Below are positions 33,743 through 41,377 of a DNA stretch of 64,000 nt, piece by piece. The DNA comes from Streptomyces deccanensis. GTDB taxonomy: Bacteria > Actinomycetota > Actinomycetes > Streptomycetales > Streptomycetaceae. Made by a program: the position numbers and the translations under genes. The notes under the pieces were generated by a model. It made no database searches and was not told where the DNA came from. It saw only the letters and a program-made list of their open reading frames with translations. The stretch spans positions 1,364,001-1,428,000 of the forward strand of contig NZ_CP092431.1 in the NCBI RefSeq assembly GCF_022385335.1, given 5' to 3'. How positions within the stretch are numbered: position 1 is the first letter of the stretch; every line of letters starts with the position of its first letter.

Positions 33743-34599
33743 CGGGAGACTCCCTGGGGCCCGGCCGCTCCCGCCGCGTGCCGCGCGAGGAGCGCCTCGT
33801 CGGTCACCGCCACGTCCCAGAGCCCCGCTCCCCCGCCCCGGCGGTTGGTGTTCTGCACACTGGCGCCGCCGTCGACGGAGAAGATCTCGCCGGTGACGTA
33901 GCTCGACTCGTCGCTGAGCAGGAACGCGACCGTCGCGGCCACCTCCTCGGGCCGGCCCGCGCGACGCAGCGGCGAGGTGGCCGCGCGCCCGCGCATGTCG
34001 GCCATCCCGGCCTCACCGAAGATCGGCGTGGGCACGATCCCCGGGGCGACGGCGTTCACCCGAACCCCGATGGGGCCCCCGTAGACGGCGGCGCCGTGTA
34101 CGAGCCCCACCGTGCCGTGCTTGGAGGTGGTGTACGCCAGCAGGTCGTTGCTGCCGCGCAGGCCGGCGATGGAGGCGGTGACGACGATGGACCCGACGCT
34201 GCCGTGCTCCAGGTAGTGGCGGAAGGCGGCCCGTACGCCGAGGAACGGGCCCCGCAGGTTGACCGCCATCACCTTCTCCCACTCCTCGACGGACACGTCG
34301 ACGAGGTCGGCCAGGGAGCCGGCGATACCGGCGTTGAGATGGTGCAGGTCCACCCGCCCGAACGCGTCCACGGCGGCCCGCATGTAGGCGTCGACGCCCT
34401 CCTCGGTCGTCACGTCCGCACCGACGCCGACGGACTCGCCGCCGACGGCCGCGGCGACCTCCTTGGCCACCGCCTCGTCGAGGTCGACGGCGACGACCTT
34501 CACGCCCTCCGCCACGAGCCGCTCCACCGTGGCCCGTCCGAGGCCACCGGCGGCCCCGGTGACGACGGCGACCTTCCCGTCCAGTCCGCGCAGTGTCAT
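33739..34599 (-). CDS. Short-chain dehydrogenase/reductase in the MBL operon
   Basis: This is a 286-aa classical SDR with TGAAGGLG, a NAG-type region (LNAGIAG), Ser in VTASIAGL, and YTTSK. The C-terminal tail is extended past VDGGASVQNTNRRGGGAGLWDV. It likely oxidises a secondary alcohol or reduces a carbonyl in the route. The GGCGGAAAG ribosome site precedes the ATG at 34599. The longer upstream frame overlaps the CMD gene and is not supported. Confidence 0.89.
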   Translation of the reverse strand: MTLRGLDGKVAVVTGAAGGLGRATVERLVAEGVKVVAVDLDEAVAKEVAAAVGGESVGVGADVTTEEGVDAYMRAAVDAFGRVDLHHLNAGIAGSLADLVDVSVEEWEKVMAVNLRGPFLGVRAAFRHYLEHGSVGSIVVTASIAGLRGSNDLLAYTTSKHGTVGLVHGAAVYGGPIGVRVNAVAPGIVPTPIFGEAGMADMRGRAATSPLRRAGRPEEVAATVAFLLSDESSYVTGEIFSVDGGASVQNTNRRGGGAGLWDVAVTDEALLARHAAGAAGPQGVSR

Positions 34600-34610
34600 G
34601 TCTTTCCGCC

Positions 34611-35372
34611 TCACGTCTGTCGCAGGGGTCGGGCTTGTTCCTCGCGCAGCACCGGCAGGGCCTGGAGTGCGCTCTGCATGCCCATGACGGCGGCGATCTC
34701 CATGACTTCCAGGATTTCGCCGACGGTGGCGCCGTAGGTCAGCGCGTTGTTCATGTGCGCCTTCCACCCCTTCACGTACAGGTGGGTGGAGGCACAGTCG
34801 AAGGCCGTGTAGACGAACTCCTTCACCTTCGGTTCCAGGGAGCCGTGCTGCCACGACACCGACGAGAAGTCGGTGTAGGCCTCGAACATCTCGGGGTCGA
34901 GTTCGAGGATCTCGTCCCAGAACTCGTGCCAGTAGCCGCGGTTCTCGGTGAACCGCTCCTTCAACTCCTTCTGGTACGCGTCGAGTTCACCGGGGCCGTC
35001 GCGCAGGCCGCGTTCTTCGAGGAGCTCGGCGAGCAGGGGCACGCCGATGTTCATCGCGTGGATGCCCAGGGTCGTGGTGAGCTCGATGACCTCGGTGATC
35101 TCACCCGGCGTGGCACCGAGGTCGAGAGCCCGGCGGATGTGACGGCGCACGCCGGGGGCGTACAGATGGGTCGCCGCCGCGTCGACGGCCAGGTAGATCA
35201 GTTCGCGGGTCTTGGGGTCCAGGTGCCCCTTGCGCTGGGGCACACCGGCCAGCCGTACGTAAGCGGCGAGCAGTTCGGGCGCGAGTTCGAGGACCGCCTG
35301 CCACTGCTCGTCCCAGGCGCCGTGCAACTCGACGACTGCGTCCCGCAGTTCGTTCTCGGGCGGCGCGCTCAT
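34611..35372 (-). CDS. Two-domain carboxymuconolactone decarboxylase-like (AhpD-fold) protein
   Basis: This is a 253-aa protein with two CMD/AhpD-like halves. The first has KTRELIYLAVDAAATHLYAPGVRRHIRRALDLGATPGEITEVI, the second KVKEFVYTAFDCASTHLYVKGWKAHMNNALTYGATVGEILEVM (quoted in parts). Neither half has the CxxC of AhpD peroxidase-type proteins, so a decarboxylase/lyase role, not a thiol-redox role, is more likely. It overlaps the next upstream gene by ATGA. The exact substrate is unknown. Confidence 0.86.
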   Translation of the reverse strand: MSAPPENELRDAVVELHGAWDEQWQAVLELAPELLAAYVRLAGVPQRKGHLDPKTRELIYLAVDAAATHLYAPGVRRHIRRALDLGATPGEITEVIELTTTLGIHAMNIGVPLLAELLEERGLRDGPGELDAYQKELKERFTENRGYWHEFWDEILELDPEMFEAYTDFSSVSWQHGSLEPKVKEFVYTAFDCASTHLYVKGWKAHMNNALTYGATVGEILEVMEIAAVMGMQSALQALPVLREEQARPLRQT

Positions 35373-36289
35373 CCGGCCACCGGCTCTCGGTCCGTGGAAG
35401 CGTCGAACGCCCAGCGGGCGATCTCGGTGTGGTCCGCGGTGTCGGGCAGGGCGTCGAGTGCGCGTTCCCACAGGGCGACGGCGCGGTCGGCGAGGGGGCT
35501 CTCGACGCCGAGCTGGTGGGCCAGGTCGACGGCGATGCGCATGTCCTTGACCATCAGCTTCATGCCGAAGCCGGAGTCGTAGGTGCCGGGCAGCACGAAG
35601 TTGGGGAACTTGTTGTCCGTCGAACCGCTGCGCCCGCTGGAGGAGTTGATCAGGTCGACCATGACGGCCGGGTCCAGCCCGAACCGCTCCCCCGCCAGGA
35701 CACCCTCGGCCGTGGCCAGCAGATGGGTGGCGGACAACAGGTTGTTGATGGCCTTGAGCGCGTGGCCCGCGCCCACCGGTCCGGCGCGGCGGGCGGTGCC
35801 CATGGTCGCCAGCAGCGGTGACAGCCGTTCGACGTCGTCCTCGGCGCCGCCCACCATGATCGTGAGCTTGCCGTTCTCGGCGCCCTTGACCCCGCCGGAC
35901 ACAGGGGCGTCGACGAGGGTGACCCCTCGGCTGCCGAGGGCTGCGGCCAGGCGCCTGGTGGACAGCGGGTCGGAGGAACTCATGTCCACGACCGTGCTGC
36001 CCGGGGCCAGCGCCTCGGACACCGCCGGATCACCGAGCACCGCCTCGACCACCGGACTGCCGGGAAGCATGAGGACGACGACGTCGGCGCCCCGCGCCGC
36101 CTCGGCCGCGGTCTCCGCGGTGGCGGCTCCTGCGGCGGCCGACGCGGCACGGGCGTCCCGGCTCAGGTCGAACGCGGTCACGGTGTATCCGGCGCGGACC
36201 AGGCGCACGGACATCGGCGCGCCCATGTTTCCCAAGCCGATGAAGGCCACCGAGGGCAGGGCGGCGGGAGTCTCGGTGCGGTCATGCAT
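35369..36289 (-). CDS. 3-Hydroxyisobutyrate dehydrogenase-family oxidoreductase 1
   Basis: This is a 306-aa beta-hydroxyacid dehydrogenase. It has GLGNMGAPM (dinucleotide binding), DAPVSGGVKGAENGKLTIMVGG (substrate loop) and GPVGAGHALKAINNLL with the catalytic Lys. The family oxidises beta-hydroxyacids or reduces semialdehydes with NAD(P). An ATG five codons upstream (36304) is possible, but the ATG at 36289 has GAGG nine bases before it and overlaps the CMD gene by only 8 bp. A second family member lies two genes upstream. Confidence 0.88.
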   Translation of the reverse strand: MHDRTETPAALPSVAFIGLGNMGAPMSVRLVRAGYTVTAFDLSRDARAASAAAGAATAETAAEAARGADVVVLMLPGSPVVEAVLGDPAVSEALAPGSTVVDMSSSDPLSTRRLAAALGSRGVTLVDAPVSGGVKGAENGKLTIMVGGAEDDVERLSPLLATMGTARRAGPVGAGHALKAINNLLSATHLLATAEGVLAGERFGLDPAVMVDLINSSSGRSGSTDNKFPNFVLPGTYDSGFGMKLMVKDMRIAVDLAHQLGVESPLADRAVALWERALDALPDTADHTEIARWAFDASTDREPVAG

Positions 36290-36731
36290 CGCCGTCGACC
36301 TCACCGATCACCTGTTCGGCGACGCGGAAGGACTCCAGCGCCGCCGGGACGCCGACGTAGATGGCCGTCTGGAGGAGCACTTCCTGGATCTCCTCGGTGG
36401 TCACGCCGTTGGTCAGGGCTCCCTTGACGTGGACGCCGAGTTCGTGGTTGCGGCCCAGCGCGGTGAGCATGGCGAGGTTGACCAGGCTGCGGGTACGTCG
36501 CTCGAGTCCGGGACGGCTCCACACGGCGCCCCAGCAGTACTCGGTGACCAGCTCCTGCATCGGCCGGGCGAACTCACTGACATTGGCCAGCGAGCGCTCG
36601 ACGTGTTCGGCGCCGAGGACCGCCTTGCGGATGGCGAGACCGGCTTCGTAGGTGTCGCGGTGGGTGGCGTCCTGCGGGCTGATGTCGGTGGTCGGGGGCT
36701 CGGCGACGGTGGTCGGATGATCGATTGACAT
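36282..36731 (-). CDS. Carboxymuconolactone decarboxylase-family protein (PcaC-like)
   Basis: This 149-aa protein strongly resembles 4-carboxymuconolactone decarboxylase PcaC: YEAGLAIRKAVLGAEHVERSLANVSEF, YCWGAVWSRPGLERRTRSLVNLAMLTALGRNHELGVHVKGAL (in parts) and NGVTTEEIQEVLLQTAIYVGVPAALE. PcaC acts in the protocatechuate branch, but no PcaG/H, PcaB or PcaD is present here. It may therefore act on another lactone or muconate made by this pathway. It lies 6 bp after the cupin gene in the operon. Confidence 0.86.
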   Translation of the reverse strand: MSIDHPTTVAEPPTTDISPQDATHRDTYEAGLAIRKAVLGAEHVERSLANVSEFARPMQELVTEYCWGAVWSRPGLERRTRSLVNLAMLTALGRNHELGVHVKGALTNGVTTEEIQEVLLQTAIYVGVPAALESFRVAEQVIGEVDGDA

Positions 36732-36737
36732 GGGGTC

Positions 36738-37166
36738 TCAGTCCTCTGTGGTGACGGGAGCGGCGGTGACGGGAGCGGCGGTGACGGGAGCCGTGTATTG
36801 CTCGTGGCCGACTTCCTCGGCCCAGACGGTCTTCCCGAGCGAGATGGCCGTGTGGGTCAGATAGGAGTCGGGGGCGGCGCCGTGCCAGTGCCGCTCGCCC
36901 GGCGGGCACCACACGGTGTCGCCGGCCCGCAGCGGCCGGACGCCGTCCTGCTCGGTCGCGACGAAGCCGCTTCCGGCAAGCACCTGGAGGATCTGGCCGT
37001 GCTCATGGGTGTGCCAGTAGGTGCGGGCACCCGGTGCGAAGTTGACGGTGTTGATGGTGACGCCGTCGGTGGCGGGCATCGTGAGGTGGGCGTGCACCGT
37101 GCCGGTGAACCGCGAGCCGGTCTTGGTGCCGGGGCCGTGCTGGGTGGTTCCGTGGATGAGTTTCAC
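36738..37166 (-). CDS. Cupin-domain protein
   Basis: This is a 142-aa single-domain cupin. The two metal-binding motifs are visible as PGARTYWHTHEHGQILQVLAG (His/His/Gln set) and PPGERHWHGAAPDSYLTHTAI. Small cupins of this type often sit next to CMD proteins, sometimes fused to them (carboxymuconolactone decarboxylase plus cupin), and may be isomerases or dioxygenases. The C-terminus ends in three Ala-Pro-Val-Thr repeats from a 15-bp repeat. Its ATG overlaps the stop of the dehydrogenase gene. Confidence 0.88.
   Translation of the reverse strand: MKLIHGTTQHGPGTKTGSRFTGTVHAHLTMPATDGVTINTVNFAPGARTYWHTHEHGQILQVLAGSGFVATEQDGVRPLRAGDTVWCPPGERHWHGAAPDSYLTHTAISLGKTVWAEEVGHEQYTAPVTAAPVTAAPVTTED
36751..36795 (-). 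repeat. 15-bp tandem repeat at the 3' end of the cupin gene
   Basis: The unit GTGACGGGAGCGGCG occurs twice exactly and once with changes, coding an Ala-Pro-Val-Thr tail. It looks like a slippage product and is probably not part of the cupin fold. Confidence 0.85.
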
Positions 37167-38089
37167 GACGTGTCCTTCCCGGCGTCGTACGCGCCGTCGT
37201 GGACGCGGACGCGCCCGGAGAGGTCGCCGATCGCGTCGACGACGGTGTTGCTGATGTCCTGCGCGTAGCCCAGTTGGAGGGCGAGGCCGAAGGAGGCGAG
37301 CGGGGCGGCGGAGTTGGGGCTCGCGACGCCGAGGCCGGTGACGAGGTCGACGTAGGCGAGGACGTCCTTCATCATCAGCGCGTTGGTCAGGCCGCCCTTG
37401 AGGTAGTCGCCCTGGATGATCTTCGGGAAGCGGTTCCGCGTCGCGAAGTTGACGCCCGAGCTGGTGTTGAGCACGTCGAGGAGGACCTGGAGGTCGAGTC
37501 CGGCCTTGCGTCCGGCGACCATCACCTCGGCGGTCGCCGACAGTGCGATGGCGTTGAGGAAGTTGTTGAGCAGTTTGGCCGTGTGGCCGGCGCCGACGGG
37601 TCCGCAGTGGAAGACGTTGACGGAGAAGGCCGCGAGCAGCGGGCGCACCTGGTCGAGGGTCGTGGTGTCCCCGCCGACCATGAGGGTGAGGGCGCCCTTC
37701 TCCGCCGCGGCCGCGCCGCCGGAGATGCCGGCGTCGAGCAGGGTGGCGCCCCGCTGGGCGAGTTGTTCGTGCAGGTGCGTGGTGGAGGCGGGCGCCGAGG
37801 TGCTGAGGTCGACGACGACCTGGCCCTCGCGGGCGCCTGCCAGCACGCCCTGCTCGCCGAGCACCACCGCTTCGACGACCTTGCTCTCCGGCAGGGACAG
37901 CAGGACGACGTCACATCTGCGCGCCACCTCGGCGACGGACTCGGCGGGTGTCGCCCCGCACGCGGTGATGTTCTCCGAGCGGGTGTCGTGGCCGAGGACG
38001 TCGTACCCGGCGGCCACCAGGCGGCGGGCCATCCGCCCGCCCATGTTGCCGAGGCCGATGAAGCCCACCGGCGCTGTCGTGCTGGTCAT
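37163..38089 (-). CDS. 3-Hydroxyisobutyrate dehydrogenase-family oxidoreductase 2
   Basis: This is a 308-aa beta-hydroxyacid dehydrogenase with GLGNMGGRM, DAGISGGAAAAEKGALTLMVGG and GPVGAGHTAKLLNNFLN containing the catalytic Lys. It is clearly distinct from the paralogue at 35369, so they probably act on different intermediates. GGAGGAG lies five bases before the ATG. It is the second gene of the operon, overlapping the MBL gene stop by ATGA. Confidence 0.89.
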   Translation of the reverse strand: MTSTTAPVGFIGLGNMGGRMARRLVAAGYDVLGHDTRSENITACGATPAESVAEVARRCDVVLLSLPESKVVEAVVLGEQGVLAGAREGQVVVDLSTSAPASTTHLHEQLAQRGATLLDAGISGGAAAAEKGALTLMVGGDTTTLDQVRPLLAAFSVNVFHCGPVGAGHTAKLLNNFLNAIALSATAEVMVAGRKAGLDLQVLLDVLNTSSGVNFATRNRFPKIIQGDYLKGGLTNALMMKDVLAYVDLVTGLGVASPNSAAPLASFGLALQLGYAQDISNTVVDAIGDLSGRVRVHDGAYDAGKDTS

Positions 38090-38967
38090 ACCGCTCCTCC
38101 ACCTTGGGGAACTCGAAGGCCGGCGCCGACGCCGGGGCCGTCCTCGGGGGCGCGCGGGCCGCCGATCACCGCGACGAACTCGCCCATCGGGCCGTCGAGT
38201 CGCCGGTGGCGGTCGAGCACGCCCGGGTCGTGGCCGGGGACGAGGATCGCCCGGCGGTCGGCGATGAGCTGGTTCATGTAGTCGAAGCCCCGGTACATCG
38301 CCTCCAGGTCGGCCACGACCAGGAACGGCAGGTCGCGCTCCAACTCCTCGTAGTAGTGCGTGGCGTCGGAGGCGAGCAGCACCAGTCCCTCGCTGGTGTT
38401 GACGGTGAGGATCGCCTGTCCGGGCGAGTGGCCGCCCAGCTCGATCAGCTCCACACCCGGCGCGATCTCCTCGTGGCCGCGGTGGAACACCATGCGCCCC
38501 TGCTCGTGGACGGCCCGCAGATGGTCGATCTCGGTCTCTTCCACGGTGTGGTGGAACTGGAACCGCCGCGCGCAGTCGCCGGTCCAGAAGTCGAACTCGG
38601 TGCGCGGCACGATCACTCGGGAGTCCTGGAACAGGTCCACGTTGCCCGCGTGGTCGTAGTGGGCGTGGGTGAGGACCACGGTGGCCTCGGCCGGCTCGAC
38701 TCCCAGGCGGCGGAACGCCTCCCCGGGGTGGATGAGATGACCCCGGTTCCGGTTGCGCCCGCCGAGCTCGCTGTAACCGGTGTCGACGACGATCGTGCGG
38801 CGCTCGTTGCGCACGATCCAGACGTAGTAGTCCATCCCGATGGGGCCGTCCGGCTCGCCGTACAGATGGTGGTTGAGGAAGACCAGACCGCGGGTCGTCG
38901 TACGGGAGGCGTACCGGACGATGAGGACCTCGTACGTGTCGTCGGCGCGTGGTGGACTCACTGTCAC
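38086..38967 (-). CDS. Metallo-beta-lactamase-fold hydrolase (lactonase-like), first gene of the ten-gene operon
   Basis: This is a 293-aa MBL-fold enzyme with the metal site THAHYDHAGN (HxHxDH), GGHSPGQA (third His), an Asp in LLASDATHYY and the closing LVPGHDP His. The overall pattern is that of AHL-lactonase-like hydrolases. In this catabolic operon, opening of a lactone intermediate is more likely than quorum quenching. The GTG start at 38967 is only 10 bp from operator 6, and the -10-like TCATAC overlaps it, so the mRNA may be leaderless or nearly so. Confidence 0.86.
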   Translation of the reverse strand: MTVSPPRADDTYEVLIVRYASRTTTRGLVFLNHHLYGEPDGPIGMDYYVWIVRNERRTIVVDTGYSELGGRNRNRGHLIHPGEAFRRLGVEPAEATVVLTHAHYDHAGNVDLFQDSRVIVPRTEFDFWTGDCARRFQFHHTVEETEIDHLRAVHEQGRMVFHRGHEEIAPGVELIELGGHSPGQAILTVNTSEGLVLLASDATHYYEELERDLPFLVVADLEAMYRGFDYMNQLIADRRAILVPGHDPGVLDRHRRLDGPMGEFVAVIGGPRAPEDGPGVGAGLRVPQGGGAV

Positions 38968-38976
38968 CCCGTATGA

Positions 38977-38987
38977 TTGTCGGACAA
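38977..38987. promoter_or_regulatory. Regulon operator 6 (TTGT-CGG-ACAA, perfect palindrome arms)
   Basis: The + strand has TTGTCGGACAA within ATTGTCGGACAAT, with perfect arms. It also shares the 11-bp GTATGATTGTC with the complement of operator 7. It sits 10 bp upstream of the MBL gene start and would overlap the promoter. Confidence 0.75.
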
Positions 38988-39085
38988 TTACTCGGGGCGC
39001 ACGTTAGCGCAGACCAGAGCGTCCCGCAACGGCCGGAGCGGCCTCTCGCACCGCCTGCGCCACAGGCAAAGACCGAAACTCCGTA

Positions 39086-39120
39086 TTGACCTGTGGCGTC
39101 ATATCGTATGACAATCATAC
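39086..39120 (+). promoter_or_regulatory. Promoter and regulon operator 7 (TCGT-ATG-ACAA) for the ring-cleavage operon
   Basis: A -35 TTGACC (39086-39091) and -10 GACAAT (39110-39115) are 18 bp apart. Operator 7 (39104-39114) covers the -10. A second perfect inverted repeat, GTATGA-CAA-TCATAC (39106-39120), overlaps it. The dioxygenase ATG follows 58 bp after this block. Confidence 0.74.
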
Positions 39121-39177
39121 GGCCCTGCTGAGAGCTGCATTTCCGGCACGGCACTACCAGACAAGGAGACCCGAGCT

Positions 39178-40134
39178 ATGACGTATCTCGTCGGCTCCCA
39201 CCACGTGACGCTGTCCGTGGGTGGTGCGCAGGAGGACGTGGACTTCCACACGCGAGTCCTGGGCATGCGCTTCATCAAGAAGACCGTGCTGTACGACGGT
39301 TCGACGCCGATCTACCACTTCTACTACTCCAACGCGAACGGCGATCCGTCGTCCGTGGTGACCACGTTCCCGTGGGCGCAGGCGGGGCTGTACGGCAAGC
39401 GGGGCACCAACCAGGCGCGCGAGGTTCTCCTCTCCGTACCGGCCGGCTCCCTCGACTACTGGGTGAAGCGGCTGGGTGAGCACGACATCGAGGCCCGGCG
39501 CTTCGAGGCCCTCGGCCGGGGCCGGGTCGCCTTCCTCCACCCCTCCGGCATCGAGTACGTCCTGGTCGGCAACGAGAACGACCCGCGCGAGGGCTTCTCC
39601 GGCAACGGCGTGTCCCCCGAGGCCGCCATCCACGGCATCCACGGCATGGGCATCCACGTGTACGACCAGGACCGCATGGTCGACTTCGGCAACGAGGCCT
39701 TCTTCTCCCAGGGCAAGGTCGAGGAGGACGGCGACCTCGCCTCCTTCCAGGTCGGCACCCAGGAGTACGGCAACTTCATCGAGCTGCGTGGCAACCGCTC
39801 CGACGAGCAGGGCACCTGGCGCTACGGCGCGGGCACCTACCACCACTTCGCCTGGAACCTCGACACCCTGGAGAACCAAAACGCGGTGAAGTTCGAGATC
39901 GAGGGTGCCGGTTACACCGACATCTCCGAGCTGAAGAACCGCACCTACTTCAAGTCCCACTACGTGCGGACCCCGGGCGGCGCCCTGTTCGAGCTGGCGG
40001 TCACCGACGACGAGGGCGGCTGGGACTGCGACGAGTCTCCCGAGGAGCTCGGCAAGAACTTCATGCTGCCGCCGCAGTTCGAGAGCGAGCGGGACGACAT
40101 CCTCGCCCGTCTGGAGCCGGTCACGACCGACTGA
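39178..40134 (+). CDS. PcpA/LinE/MhqO-type Fe(II)-dependent hydroquinone 1,2-dioxygenase
   Basis: This 318-aa protein is a two-module VOC-fold ring-cleavage dioxygenase. It aligns by eye along its length with 2,6-dichlorohydroquinone dioxygenase PcpA. Shared segments include LYDGSTPIYHFYY, VVTTFPWAQAGLYGKRGTNQ, and the C-terminal KFEIEGAGYTD with KNRTYFKSHYVRTPGGALFE. The likely iron ligands are His9, His223 and Glu272, at the positions of PcpA His11, His227 and Glu276. PcpA-type enzymes cleave para-hydroquinones next to one hydroxyl, not catechols. AAGGAG precedes the ATG by nine bases. It is followed by maleylacetate reductase, which fits. Confidence 0.88.
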   Translation: MTYLVGSHHVTLSVGGAQEDVDFHTRVLGMRFIKKTVLYDGSTPIYHFYYSNANGDPSSVVTTFPWAQAGLYGKRGTNQAREVLLSVPAGSLDYWVKRLGEHDIEARRFEALGRGRVAFLHPSGIEYVLVGNENDPREGFSGNGVSPEAAIHGIHGMGIHVYDQDRMVDFGNEAFFSQGKVEEDGDLASFQVGTQEYGNFIELRGNRSDEQGTWRYGAGTYHHFAWNLDTLENQNAVKFEIEGAGYTDISELKNRTYFKSHYVRTPGGALFELAVTDDEGGWDCDESPEELGKNFMLPPQFESERDDILARLEPVTTD

Positions 40135-40163
40135 CGGTCCCCGTCCCTCCGCTCTCCCGCATC

Positions 40164-40205
40164 CGCCCGGGGCCCGGGCGCACCCATCACGCCCGGGCCC
40201 CGGCG
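40164..40205 (+). terminator. Strong GC hairpin between the dioxygenase and maleylacetate reductase genes
   Basis: Arms 40164-40180 and 40190-40205 pair almost fully (one unpaired G) with a 9-nt loop. It lies inside what otherwise looks like one operon, so it may be a partial terminator, an mRNA 3' stabiliser for the dioxygenase message, or a full terminator with a new promoter downstream. Confidence 0.7.
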
Positions 40206-40219
40206 CGCACCGTCGTCTG

Positions 40220-40246
40220 CACCTGTCCCACCTGTCCCACCTGTCC
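40220..40246 (+). repeat. Three perfect 9-bp repeats in a C-rich spacer
   Basis: CACCTGTCC occurs three times in tandem, followed by a CCCGTCCCC-rich tract up to about 40280. It fills the gap ahead of the maleylacetate reductase. No function is evident. Confidence 0.9.
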
Positions 40247-40291
40247 CCGCCCGTCCCCACCCTCCCCGCCCGTCCCCGACAGGAACGAACA

Positions 40292-41377
40292 GTGAGCCTC
40301 ACCTTCGAGAACATCACGCTCGGCCAACGCGTCCTCTTCGGGTACGGCCGTGCCGCACGCAACCTCGCCGCGGAGGCCGACCGCCTGGGCGCCCGCAGAG
40401 TCATGGTGATCGCCGCGCCGGCCGAGGCCGCGATCGCCGACCGCGTCACGGCGGACCTCCCGGTGGTGCTGCGGCACGCCGACGTCCGGCCGCATGTACC
40501 CGTGGAGCAGGCCGAGGCGGCCCGTGCCGCGGCCCGGGAGTGCGACGCCGACCTCGTCGTCTGCGTGGGCGGCGGTTCCACGACCGGCCTGGCCAAGGCC
40601 GTCGCGCTCACCACGCGGCTGCCCATCGTCGCGGTGCCGACGACGTACGCCGGCTCCGAGGCCACGAACGTCTGGGGCCTCACGGAGGCCGCCCGCAAGA
40701 CCACCGGCGTCGACGACGCCGTCCTCCCGGTCGCCGTGGTCTACGACTCGGAACTCACCCTGTCGCTGCCCGTCGGTCTGTCGGTGGCCTCCGGACTCAA
40801 CGCGATCGCCCACTGCGTCGACTCGATGTGGGCCCCGAGGACCAACCCGGTCAACCAGGCCTTCGCGATGGAGGGCCTGCGGGCCGTCGCGGACGGGCTG
40901 CGCCGGATCGTCCGGGAGCCGGACGACATCGGCGGACGGGACGCCACGCTGTACGGCTGCTACCTGTCCGGGGTGGCCTTCGCCTCCGCCGGCTCGGGGC
41001 TGCACCACAAGATCTGTCATGTGCTGGGCGGGGCGTACGACCTGCCGCACGCCCAGACCCACGCCACCGTGCTGCCCTACGTGCTGCAGCTCAACGCGCC
41101 GGGCGCGCCGGACGCGGCCGACCGGATCGCCTCCGCTCTGGGCAGCACCACGCCGGTGAGCGGTCTGAACGCGCTGCGTAAGGCGCTCGACGCCCCGCGC
41201 GCTCTGGCCGACCACGGAATGCGCCGCGAGGACATCCCCGAGGCGGCGGGCCTGATCCTGCCGTACGTGCCGCAGGACAACCCCGTCCCGGTCGGCACCG
41301 GGGAACTGACCGACCTGCTCACCCGCGCCTGGGCCGGGGAGCCACCACGAGACAGCGAGGCGGTCCGAGATGCCTGA
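40292..41377 (+). CDS. Maleylacetate reductase
   Basis: This is a 361-aa iron-containing/group III alcohol dehydrogenase-like enzyme. It has GGGSTTGLAKA (93-103, nucleotide binding), PTTYAGSEAT, and the metal-site stretches NAIAHCVDSMWAPR and GLHHKICHVLGGAYDLPHAQTHA. The sequence pattern is that of MacA/ClcE/LinF-type maleylacetate reductases, which reduce maleylacetate to 3-oxoadipate with NAD(P)H. A GTG start with AGGAACG upstream is used. With the PcpA-like enzyme upstream it forms the classical lower pathway of hydroquinone degradation. The 3-oxoadipate CoA transferase and thiolase genes are not in the window. Confidence 0.92.
   Translation: MSLTFENITLGQRVLFGYGRAARNLAAEADRLGARRVMVIAAPAEAAIADRVTADLPVVLRHADVRPHVPVEQAEAARAAARECDADLVVCVGGGSTTGLAKAVALTTRLPIVAVPTTYAGSEATNVWGLTEAARKTTGVDDAVLPVAVVYDSELTLSLPVGLSVASGLNAIAHCVDSMWAPRTNPVNQAFAMEGLRAVADGLRRIVREPDDIGGRDATLYGCYLSGVAFASAGSGLHHKICHVLGGAYDLPHAQTHATVLPYVLQLNAPGAPDAADRIASALGSTTPVSGLNALRKALDAPRALADHGMRREDIPEAAGLILPYVPQDNPVPVGTGELTDLLTRAWAGEPPRDSEAVRDA

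Noticed and set aside
34611..36731. Protocatechuate branch of the beta-ketoadipate pathway
   Set aside because: PcaG/H, PcaB, PcaD, PcaI/J and PcaF are absent in the window; PcaC-like proteins alone are not enough.
38086..38967. Quorum-quenching AHL lactonase
   Set aside because: The fold fits, but it opens a catabolic operon under the regulon operator and no LuxI/LuxR genes are near; a pathway lactone is a simpler target.
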